A stretch of DNA of 6,245 bases from Acidobacteriota bacterium (lineage in GTDB: Bacteria; Acidobacteriota; Terriglobia; Acidiferrales; UBA7541): contig QHYO01000357.1 in NCBI GenBank assembly GCA_003224135.1, positions 1-6,245 of the forward strand. Reading direction: 5' to 3'. The translations under genes were made by a program, and so were the position numbers. Below the pieces are notes generated by a model that was not told the DNA's origin, did no database searches, and was given only the letters and a program-made list of their open reading frames with translations. Positions 1 through 4,864 of this stretch are shown in pieces (position 1 is the first letter of the stretch; each line of letters begins with the position of its first letter).

Positions 1-1
1 C

Positions 2-355
2 TGGTATTCGCCAATTCTGTTCGCCAAACCCTGGATGCGTGAAATGGGCTACGACCCGAACGACAAAGCCAGCGCCGAGAGAATGCGTAAAAGCGCCGGA
101 CCCGCCTACCTCGGATCCCTTATCGCCAGCGTGGTGTCTGCCTTTGTCCTGGCCTTGTTTTTGCACGAGATGCACGTGCAATCGCTCGAAATCGGTCTGC
201 TTGTCGGCTCCCACGTATGGCTCGGCTTCGTGGCCACAGTGCAGCTCACCGGCGCCCTCTTCACAAAACAAAGCATGAAGCTCTTCGCCATCAACACCGG
301 CTACCAGCTCGTCTGCTACCTCGTCATGTCCGCCATCCTGACCATCTGGCGATGA
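2..355 (+). CDS. DUF1761 family small membrane protein, 5'-truncated by the window edge
   Basis: Reading from base 2 gives an open frame of 117 residues ending at TGA 353-355. It opens with WYSPILFAKPWM, which resembles the conserved block after the first membrane helix of DUF1761 proteins (usually about 130-140 residues), so roughly the first 15-25 residues lie outside the window. Internal ATGs at 35 and 44 fall after this block and are unlikely to be the true start. Three hydrophobic segments are visible, at about residues 33-55, 62-85 and 93-115, which with the missing first one would give a four-helix inner-membrane protein. A charged loop (residues 19-31) separates the first two. The family has no established biochemical function. 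Transcription of this gene appears separate from ispG, which has its own promoter-like site 116 bases downstream. Confidence 0.75.
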   Translation, partial: WYSPILFAKPWMREMGYDPNDKASAERMRKSAGPAYLGSLIASVVSAFVLALFLHEMHVQSLEIGLLVGSHVWLGFVATVQLTGALFTKQSMKLFAINTGYQLVCYLVMSAILTIWR

Positions 356-470
356 TGCCAGCTAGGCGCCCTTCCAGTGCTTGGGTAGTTGGAGTTCGAA
401 TTTCCCATTCGACCTTTCGCCTTTCGCATCACTTCTCACGCTCTTAGAGCCGCTGCGCGCCCGCCAAATT
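356..470. other. Intergenic region before ispG with short hairpin and heptamer repeats
   Basis: No coding potential is evident here. Bases 396-412 form a perfect 6-bp inverted repeat (TCGAAT, loop TTCCC, ATTCGA). The heptamer CCTTTCG follows twice in tandem at 413-426. The hairpin is AT-rich with no following T-run, so it is a poor intrinsic terminator for the upstream gene. It could be a protein-binding site or just low-complexity sequence. Confidence 0.4.
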
Positions 471-479
471 TGCTAAACT
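471..479 (+). promoter_or_regulatory. Extended -10 promoter element of ispG
   Basis: TGC at 471-473 followed by TAAACT at 474-479 matches an extended -10 element (TGN plus a TATAAT-like hexamer, 4 of 6). No good TTGACA-like -35 lies 16-18 bases upstream. Transcription would be expected to start near 486-487, within three bases of the ATG at 489, giving an essentially leaderless mRNA. Confidence 0.5.
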
Positions 480-488
480 ATGTACAGA

Positions 489-1775
489 ATGTCCGCGCTC
501 AACCAGATCGCAGGTTTTGACGCTACCGGCTCGCGCCACCCGCGCCGCAAGACGTACGGCGTAAACGTCGGACATGTCCGTGTCGGCGGCGGTGCCCCTA
601 TCGTCGTCCAGTCCATGACCAACACGGACACCGCCGATGTAGCCGCAACGCTCAAGCAAACTCTGGAACTCGCTGAAGCCGGATCCGAAATCGTTCGCTG
701 GACCGTCAACGTCCCGGAGGCCGCAGCCGCCGTCCCCGAAATTAAGAAGGGCCTTCTCGCAGCGGGCTGCAATGTCCCAATCATCGGCGACTTCCATTAC
801 AACGGGCACGTCCTGCTCACAAAATATCCGGACTGCGCCAAGTCTCTCGATAAATACCGCATCAATCCCGGCAATGTTGGCGCAGGCCAGCGCCGCGATG
901 AACAGTTCTCCACCATTTGCAAAGTCGCGCGCGACAACGGCAAGCCAGTCCGCATCGGCGTCAATGGCGGCTCGCTCAATCAAGAGCTGGTCATGTTGAA
1001 AATGCAGGAGAACACCGACAAGAATCTCGGCAAGGAATCCGAAGAGATCATCAACGACTGCATGGTGCTTTCCGCCGTGCAATCGACGGAACTCGCGCTC
1101 GAGACCGGTCTGCGCAACGATCAGATTATTATTTCCTGCAAAACCTCCCGCCCGCGCGACCTCATCACCGTCTATCGCGATCTCGTCAGCAAAACCGAAC
1201 AACCCTTGCACCTTGGCCTCACCGAAGCCGGCATGGGCACCAAAGGTCTCGTCTGGTCCGCCGCATCTCTTGGCGTGCTGCTGTACGACGGCATCGGCGA
1301 CACGATTCGCATCTCGCTCACTCCCCGCCCCGGCGGCGACCGCCGCGAAGAAGTCTACGCCGCGTGCGAACTGCTCCAATCGCTCGGCCTGCGCTCCTTT
1401 TCGCCGAGCGTCACCGCCTGCCCAGGATGCGGGCGCACCACCAGCTCCACCTTCCAGGAACTCGCCGAACGCACGCAGGACTACATCCGCGAAATGATGC
1501 CCACCTGGAAAACGCAATACGAAGGCGTCGAAACCATGACCCTCGCGGTGATGGGCTGCATCGTCAACGGCCCTGGCGAATCCAAAGCTGCCAACATCGG
1601 CATCAGCCTTCCCGGCACCGGCGAGGCCCCGCGCTGCCCCGTCTATATCGACGGCAAAAAAGACGTTACTCTCGAAGGTACCTACGACGAACTCGCCGCC
1701 GCTTTCCAAAAACTAGTCGACACCTACATCTCCACCAAATTCCCCCGCAAAACTGCGGAAGCCCTCTCCCGTTAA
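489..1775 (+). CDS. ispG: 4-hydroxy-3-methylbut-2-enyl diphosphate synthase (IspG/GcpE)
   Basis: IspG catalyses the reductive ring opening of MEcPP to HMBPP, the penultimate step of the cytosolic MEP pathway to isoprenoid precursors, using a [4Fe-4S] cluster and electrons from ferredoxin or flavodoxin. The protein is 428 residues from ATG 489. The N-terminal TIM-barrel part carries GGGAPIVVQSMTNTDTADV, GDFHYNGH, INPGNVG and HLGLTEAGMG. The C-terminal cluster domain has ACPGCGRTTS (Cys311, Cys314) and MGCIVNGPGESK (Cys357, Glu364), corresponding to E. coli Cys270, Cys273, Cys305 and Glu312. It is about 55 residues longer than E. coli IspG (372); the same long form occurs in many alphaproteobacteria. 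An ATG at 480 would add three residues, but it abuts the putative -10 hexamer, so I prefer 489. There is no Shine-Dalgarno sequence at either start. The gene appears to be transcribed alone. Confidence 0.97.
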   Translation: MSALNQIAGFDATGSRHPRRKTYGVNVGHVRVGGGAPIVVQSMTNTDTADVAATLKQTLELAEAGSEIVRWTVNVPEAAAAVPEIKKGLLAAGCNVPIIGDFHYNGHVLLTKYPDCAKSLDKYRINPGNVGAGQRRDEQFSTICKVARDNGKPVRIGVNGGSLNQELVMLKMQENTDKNLGKESEEIINDCMVLSAVQSTELALETGLRNDQIIISCKTSRPRDLITVYRDLVSKTEQPLHLGLTEAGMGTKGLVWSAASLGVLLYDGIGDTIRISLTPRPGGDRREEVYAACELLQSLGLRSFSPSVTACPGCGRTTSSTFQELAERTQDYIREMMPTWKTQYEGVETMTLAVMGCIVNGPGESKAANIGISLPGTGEAPRCPVYIDGKKDVTLEGTYDELAAAFQKLVDTYISTKFPRKTAEALSR

Positions 1776-1909
1776 CACATCCTCAGACCGGCTTTGATTA
1801 GCGTAGCGGTATAGCGACAGCGCGGAACGAGATGTGCGAATTATTCGGGGTGGTGATGAGTGCATTCTCCAGTACTTCGCCGAGCGAAACCGGGCGAAAG
1901 AACCGCCTA
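1776..1909. other. Intergenic region between ispG and gatC
   Basis: No gene is seen. TAGCG occurs three times in imperfect tandem at about 1799-1817. An inverted repeat, TTCGCC at 1876-1881 and GGCGAA at 1893-1898, lies in the gatC -35 region and is listed separately. No stem-loop followed by a T-run marks the end of the ispG transcript. A frame opening at GTG 1860 runs into gatC, but it would add 22 residues with no family likeness upstream of the promoter. Confidence 0.4.
1876..1898. promoter_or_regulatory. Inverted repeat TTCGCC-N11-GGCGAA upstream of gatC
   Basis: The arms at 1876-1881 and 1893-1898 are perfect 6-bp complements with an 11-base spacer. Relative to the expected start of transcription near 1925 they span about -49 to -27. 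The right half also contains GCGAAA twice in direct repeat, at 1884-1889 and 1894-1899, exactly 10 bp apart. The same TTCGCC-N11-GGCGAA arrangement recurs at 4338-4360. This suggests an operator, but no binding protein can be named. Confidence 0.35.
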
Positions 1910-1918
1910 TGTTAGAAT
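1910..1918 (+). promoter_or_regulatory. Extended -10 promoter element of gatC
   Basis: TGT at 1910-1912 plus TAGAAT at 1913-1918 is a good extended -10 element, matching TATAAT at 5 of 6 positions. Only seven bases separate it from the gatC ATG at 1926, so the mRNA would begin at or next to the start codon. No Shine-Dalgarno sequence fits in this space. Confidence 0.6.
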
Positions 1919-1925
1919 CGCCTGC

Positions 1926-2228
1926 ATGAAGATTTCTCGAGAAGATGTGGTGCGGGTTGCGGAGCTCGCTTATCTCGATCTGAGCGAGACGGAGCTCGAA
2001 ACTTATCGCGCGCAAATTGACGAAATCCTCGAATACATCGGCAAGCTGAACGAACTCGACACTGCGAACGTCGAGCCGATGGCACAGGTCCTGACCGATG
2101 ACCAAACCGCCGACGCTACCCTGCGCGAGGATATTGTCGTTCCGTGCGGAATCGCCGCCGAAGTCTTGAAGCAAGCGCCCGATCCCGAGCCGCCGTTTTT
2201 CCGCGTGCCCAAGGTGATTGAGAGATAG
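1926..2228 (+). CDS. gatC: Asp-tRNA(Asn)/Glu-tRNA(Gln) amidotransferase subunit C
   Basis: GatC is the small subunit that wraps around and stabilises the GatA-GatB interface of the cytosolic GatCAB amidotransferase, which converts misacylated Glu-tRNA(Gln) and Asp-tRNA(Asn) to the amidated forms. The product is 100 residues, normal for the family. It begins with the typical helical segment (MKISREDVVRVAELAYLDL) and a second amphipathic helix with ILEYIGKLNELDTANVEPM. It then carries the conserved LREDIV segment and ends in the extended tail PFFRVPKVIER. ATG 1926 is chosen because homologues begin just before this motif and because the extended -10 lies 7 bases upstream. Its stop (2226-2228) precedes gatA by 26 bases, filled by a 7-bp tandem repeat. 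Confidence 0.95.
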   Translation: MKISREDVVRVAELAYLDLSETELETYRAQIDEILEYIGKLNELDTANVEPMAQVLTDDQTADATLREDIVVPCGIAAEVLKQAPDPEPPFFRVPKVIER

Positions 2229-2252
2229 TGGCGAGTGGCGAGTGGCGAGTGA
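2228..2252. repeat. 7-bp tandem microrepeat between gatC and gatA
   Basis: The heptamer GTGGCGA is repeated three times without mismatch (2228-2234, 2235-2241, 2242-2248), followed by a partial unit GTGA. It begins on the last base of the gatC stop codon and ends three bases before the gatA ATG at 2255. Each unit contains a GTG, so the array offers GTG codons in more than one frame. The unit length is not a multiple of three, so copy-number change would shift any translation begun inside the array. Confidence 0.9.
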
Positions 2253-2254
2253 AA

Positions 2255-3694
2255 ATGACGATGACCTGGACGATTGACGGGGTGAGAGAGGGACTGGCGG
2301 CGAAGAAAATCTCCGCCCGCGAGCTCACTGGCGATTTCTACAAACGCATCGAGACGCGCAATGCGGAGTTGAATGCCTACCTCGCTCTTTCGCCCCAACG
2401 CGCGTACGCGCAAGCCGATAAAATGGATGCCCTCGTCGCCGCCGGCAAACCGCTGCCTCCGCTGGCCGGTGTTCCGGTGGCGATAAAAGACGTTCTGAGC
2501 ACTCGCGGAATCACCACCACCTGTGGTTCAAAAATTCTCGAACACTATGTCCCGCCCTACGACGCTACTGCGGTCAAGCGCCTCGAAGAGGCAGGCGCGG
2601 TAATCCTCGGCAAAACAAATTGCGACGAATTCGCCATGGGCAGCTCCAATGAAAACTCCGCCTACGGCCCTGTGAAAAATCCGCATGCGATGGACCGCGT
2701 TCCCGGTGGCTCCAGCGGGGGTTCCGCTGCCGCGGTTGCCGCGGGGCTGGCCGTCGCCTCGCTCGGCACCGATACCGGAGGCTCCATCCGCCAACCCGGA
2801 GCGCTCTGCGGCATTCCCGCGATGATGGGCAGCTACGGCCGCGTTTCGCGCTACGGCCTGATCGCGTTCGCTTCCTCGCTCGATCGCATCGGCCCTTTCG
2901 CCAACAATGTGAAAGATGTTGCCGCCATTCTGCAAACCATTGCCGGACGCGACGCCAACGATTCCACTTCCACCACCGCGCCGGTTCCGACTTACGCCGA
3001 CGAAATCTCGAAACCGGTAAAAGGGATGCGCATTGGCATCCCGCGCGACTATTTCGCCGAAGGCCTTGACAGCGGCGTCCGCGACAAAATCGAAAAAGGC
3101 ATCGAGCTTCTCAAAAAACTCGGCTGCGAGCCGGTGGACATACGCATGCCCCACACGGACTACGCCATCGCCACCTACTACATCATTGCCACCGCGGAGG
3201 CGAGCTCGAACCTGGCACGTTATGACGGTGTTCGTTACGGATTGCGCGTCGACGATCCCACGCTGCTCGGCATGTACCGCAAAACGCGCGGTGCCGGCTT
3301 CGGCCCCGAAGTGAAACGCCGCATCGTCCTTGGCACTTATGTTCTTTCCGCCGGTTACTACGACGCGTACTACCTGAAAGGCCAGAAAGTGCGTGCACTA
3401 ATCGCACAGGACTTCCGCGATGCGTTCACAAAAGTGGACGCTATCGTCACGCCCACTTCGCCCGTGCCCGCATTTAAACTCGGCGAACGCACCAGCGATC
3501 CGCTGCAAATGTATCTGGCGGATATATACACGGTTACCGGCTCGCTCGCTGGCGTGCCTGGAATTTCCCTTCCGTGCGGCAGAAGCTGCGGAAAGCTTCC
3601 CGTCGGGCTGCAGCTCTTCGGTCCGGCTTTCGGCGAGCCGCGCATTCTGCAACTCGCCCACGCCTTTGAACAGGCGGGCGGCGCCTCAATCTGA
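2255..3694 (+). CDS. gatA: Asp-tRNA(Asn)/Glu-tRNA(Gln) amidotransferase subunit A
   Basis: GatA is the glutaminase subunit of GatCAB: it hydrolyses glutamine and channels ammonia to GatB. From ATG 2255 the protein has 479 residues, close to the usual 480-490. The amidase-signature triad is intact: Lys78 in PVAIKDVLSTRG, Ser153 in VPGGSSGGSAAAVAAG and Ser177 in GTDTGGSIRQPG. The spacing matches S. aureus GatA Lys79/Ser154/Ser178. DPLQMYLADIYTV and PVGLQLFGP in the C-terminal third are also typical. The C-terminus ends at EQAGGASI, a few residues shorter than many homologues. A GTG at 2228 overlapping the gatC stop would add nine residues encoded by the tandem repeat. I consider that an artefact of the open frame, though the Shine-Dalgarno match before 2255 is also poor. 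gatA is probably co-transcribed with gatC; gatB is not in the window. Confidence 0.96.
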   Translation: MTMTWTIDGVREGLAAKKISARELTGDFYKRIETRNAELNAYLALSPQRAYAQADKMDALVAAGKPLPPLAGVPVAIKDVLSTRGITTTCGSKILEHYVPPYDATAVKRLEEAGAVILGKTNCDEFAMGSSNENSAYGPVKNPHAMDRVPGGSSGGSAAAVAAGLAVASLGTDTGGSIRQPGALCGIPAMMGSYGRVSRYGLIAFASSLDRIGPFANNVKDVAAILQTIAGRDANDSTSTTAPVPTYADEISKPVKGMRIGIPRDYFAEGLDSGVRDKIEKGIELLKKLGCEPVDIRMPHTDYAIATYYIIATAEASSNLARYDGVRYGLRVDDPTLLGMYRKTRGAGFGPEVKRRIVLGTYVLSAGYYDAYYLKGQKVRALIAQDFRDAFTKVDAIVTPTSPVPAFKLGERTSDPLQMYLADIYTVTGSLAGVPGISLPCGRSCGKLPVGLQLFGPAFGEPRILQLAHAFEQAGGASI

Positions 3695-3734
3695 GTTGCG
3701 TTTTCCTGAGTTTACGTTTTCGAAGATTTGCCCC

Positions 3735-4271
3735 ATGCCGGATCTTCAATTTGCCTTGGAAAAGCTGCGTCGCGCCCAGGACGGACTCCTTCGCGCGGCT
3801 GATTCCGTTCCATCCGGCGATTGGAACATTCCCCCGGAGGTAAACGCGTGGTCCGCAGCGCAGCTGGTAGCGCATCTCTGCCAGGTAGAGCGTGGCGTAT
3901 TGGGCTACGCCGACCGCGTCATCCGCAAAATGCCTCGGCCGGTTCCGCTTCTCAACCGCTTCCACCTTCCCTTGGTGATCGTAGAGTTGCGCCTCATCCG
4001 GCGTAAAACTCCCATCCCGCTCGACCCGGAGTTGTTCGCCGCCAGCAAAGAAGCCATGCTCGCTGAACTGCGTAGTGTACGGGAAAGGACACTGGCGTTC
4101 CTCGAAGAGACATACGACCGAAATCTAAGGGCTTACTATTGGCCCCATCCGTTTCTCGGTAAGCTCAATTTTTACAACTGGTTCACATTCATAGCCGCGC
4201 ACGAGATTCGTCATACCAAGCAGATGGTAGAAATCACGAAAAATCTTCCAAAACGCGTAGTAACTTCGTAG
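3735..4271 (+). CDS. DinB/YfiT-like four-helix metal-binding protein
   Basis: The product is 178 residues, a usual length for the DinB/YfiT superfamily, whose members are four-helix bundles with a histidine triad binding a divalent metal. The first His lies in WSAAQLVAHLCQVE (His47) and the other two in the last helix, AAHEIRHTKQM (His156, His160), matching the H...HxxxH arrangement. WNIPPEVNAWS before the first His resembles the loop of DinB_2-type proteins. Some members are thiol S-transferases using bacillithiol, mycothiol or glutathione; the substrate here cannot be read from sequence, and the E. coli polymerase also called DinB is unrelated. ATG 3735 is 40 bases after gatA with no promoter or terminator seen between, so co-transcription is likely. 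The Shine-Dalgarno match is weak (GAAG at 3722-3725). A longer frame into gatA is not supported. Confidence 0.85.
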   Translation: MPDLQFALEKLRRAQDGLLRAADSVPSGDWNIPPEVNAWSAAQLVAHLCQVERGVLGYADRVIRKMPRPVPLLNRFHLPLVIVELRLIRRKTPIPLDPELFAASKEAMLAELRSVRERTLAFLEETYDRNLRAYYWPHPFLGKLNFYNWFTFIAAHEIRHTKQMVEITKNLPKRVVTS

Positions 4272-4436
4272 AAGTAGTAGATTGTCCACACTTTTTCGCG
4301 TGCCAGCTGGAGCCTCCTGCGGCTCGAAACCTACAAGTTCGCCGCTAGAATAAAGGCGAATTCGAAAGTCTAGCGGAAAAGTACTAGGCCGCAGGTTTCC
4401 TGGTAAACGAAACGGAACGACTATTGCAGGAGAAAA
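4272..4436. other. Non-coding stretch after the DinB-like gene
   Basis: No convincing gene is present. A 5-bp stem (GAGCC 4310-4314, loop TCCTGC, GGCTC 4321-4325) could end the gat-dinB transcript, but no T-run follows. A -10-like TAGAAT lies at 4346-4351 within an inverted repeat. The sequence looks more AT-rich than the flanking genes. Confidence 0.35.
4338..4360 (+). promoter_or_regulatory. Candidate promoter inside inverted repeat TTCGCC-N11-GGCGAA
   Basis: TAGAAT at 4346-4351 matches the -10 hexamer used upstream of gatC, but no TGN precedes it and no -35 is evident. It sits between the perfect 6-bp arms TTCGCC (4338-4343) and GGCGAA (4355-4360), the same arms and the same 11-base spacer as at 1876-1898. 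Bound protein would cover the -10 and the likely start near 4358. No start codon follows closely, so if active it would give a leader of about 80 bases to the GTG at 4437 or 170 to the ATG at 4526. Confidence 0.35.
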
Positions 4437-4532
4437 GTGCAGCGCTTAATCTGCAACCAGCATCTAATTGCTGTGTTAGACAAAGTAGAAAGAAACGGCA
4501 GCGAGCGCGGTCCAGGAGCAAGGCAATGGTAA
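4437..4532 (+). CDS. Possible 31-codon leader ORF before the HTH gene
   Basis: A GTG at 4437 is preceded by AGGAG at 4428-4432 with a 4-base gap, a strong if slightly close ribosome-binding site. The frame encodes 31 residues (beginning MQRLICNQHLIAVLDKVERN) and stops at TAA 4530-4532. That stop overlaps the ATG 4526 of the next ORF within ATGGTAA, an arrangement typical of translational coupling. I recognise no homology. It could be a leader peptide, a small protein, or chance. A competing frame from TTG 4424 reads through this same stretch into the HTH ORF, but its extra residues have no family likeness. Confidence 0.3.
   Translation: MQRLICNQHLIAVLDKVERNGSERGPGARQW
4514..4518 (+). promoter_or_regulatory. 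Shine-Dalgarno site deciding the HTH gene start
   Basis: AGGAG at 4514-4518 lies 7 bases before ATG 4526, an ideal spacing. It favours 4526 over the TTG at 4424. It stands out because the large genes in this window lack a comparable site. Confidence 0.6.
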
Positions 4533-4666
4533 CCGTCAAGTCGAGCCAGAAAATCTTCACCGATTCGGAAGTGGCAAGTCTGACCGGGATCTGCATCGAG
4601 CACATCCACAATTTCGCCAAGAGCCGCCATCTGGGATTCATCGCCTTCCCGAAGTGCACGCACTAA
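4526..4666 (+). CDS. Very small MerR/excisionase-like helix-turn-helix protein
   Basis: The product is 46 residues. Residues 9-38 (KIFTDSEVASLTGICIEHIHNFAKSRHLGF) look like a winged-HTH start of the MerR/excisionase type: a short strand, helix one (DSEVASLTG), a turn, and a recognition-like helix (IEHIHNFAKSRHLG). The usual wing after the second helix is almost absent, and the protein ends in FPKCTH. I associate similar short proteins with acidobacterial genomes, but from memory only. The start is supported by AGGAG at 7 bases and an overlap with a preceding leader ORF. A role as a DNA-binding regulator is inferred. The palindrome at 4797-4822 before the next gene is a possible target. Alternatively it is a remnant of a longer HTH protein that lost its C-terminal part. 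An antisense frame over the same bases shows no family likeness. Confidence 0.5.
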   Translation: MVTVKSSQKIFTDSEVASLTGICIEHIHNFAKSRHLGFIAFPKCTH

Positions 4667-4796
4667 ACAGCGGCTCCCGGCTGCAGGAGTTTCGTGCCCT
4701 TTCTTGCTCGTGACCGTGTGATTCGACTTCCGTCGGTTATTCTTCCCGCCCATTTCGACCTAATGCGCGTACCGCAAGCGACGTCGTCCCTTCGCC
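4667..4796. other. Non-coding stretch between the HTH ORF and the palindrome
   Basis: I see no gene, terminator or repeat of note here apart from an 8-bp palindrome CGACGTCG at 4779-4786. All three forward frames after the HTH stop close within about 100 bases and resemble no family. Confidence 0.35.
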
Positions 4797-4822
4797 CAAG
4801 GAGGAGCTATAGTTCCTCTTTG
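4797..4822. promoter_or_regulatory. 26-bp imperfect palindrome over the -35 region of the flavoprotein gene
   Basis: Bases 4797-4822 are symmetric about 4809/4810, with 11 of 13 pairs complementary. The left half reads CAAGGAGGAGCTA, the centre is the palindrome CTATAG, and the two mismatched pairs are G/T (wobble in RNA). Its right edge overlaps TTGCCG at 4820-4825, the likely -35. It is better placed as an operator than as a terminator, because the 3' side runs into CTTTG rather than a T-run. Confidence 0.5.
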
Positions 4823-4847
4823 CCGACAAAACCGGATCCTCTAAACT
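4820..4847 (+). promoter_or_regulatory. Promoter of the HI0933-family gene
   Basis: TTGCCG (4820-4825, 4 of 6 to TTGACA) and TAAACT (4842-4847, the same hexamer as at ispG) are separated by 16 bases. Transcription would start near 4854. It is the only promoter in the window with a plausible -35. A GTG sits 7 bases after the -10, at 4855, but that frame closes after five codons at TAA 4870. Confidence 0.45.
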
Positions 4848-4864
4848 AGTTCAAGTGTCCCATT

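Noticed and set aside
444..1709. 421-residue open frame on the reverse strand across ispG
   Set aside because: It is antisense to an unmistakable IspG with intact cluster cysteines. Its composition (very rich in Gly, Ala, Asp, Phe) is that of a frame shadow of GC-rich coding DNA, with no motifs.
917..1801. 294-residue forward frame overlapping ispG
   Set aside because: It is extremely rich in Arg, His and Ser with no fold-like pattern, a typical +1 shadow of C-rich codons.
2228..2254. GTG 2228 as the gatA start overlapping the gatC stop
   Set aside because: The nine added residues are encoded wholly by the tandem repeat region and precede the point where homologues begin; ATG 2255 is the more economical start.
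2528..3154. 208-residue reverse frame inside gatA
   Set aside because: It lies fully antisense to the conserved amidase-signature region and has no recognisable motif.
3420..3734. 105-residue upstream extension of the DinB-like ORF into gatA
   Set aside because: The extension overlaps the intact gatA C-terminal coding region and has no family likeness; ATG 3735 gives a normal-length DinB-like protein.
4310..4325. 5-bp stem GAGCC/GGCTC as a terminator for gatC-gatA-dinB
   Set aside because: The stem is short and no T-run follows, so it is not called as an intrinsic terminator.
4421..4753. 110-residue reverse frame opposite the HTH ORF
   Set aside because: No domain is recognisable, while the forward frame shows a clear HTH and a well-spaced Shine-Dalgarno site. 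The two cannot easily both be real.
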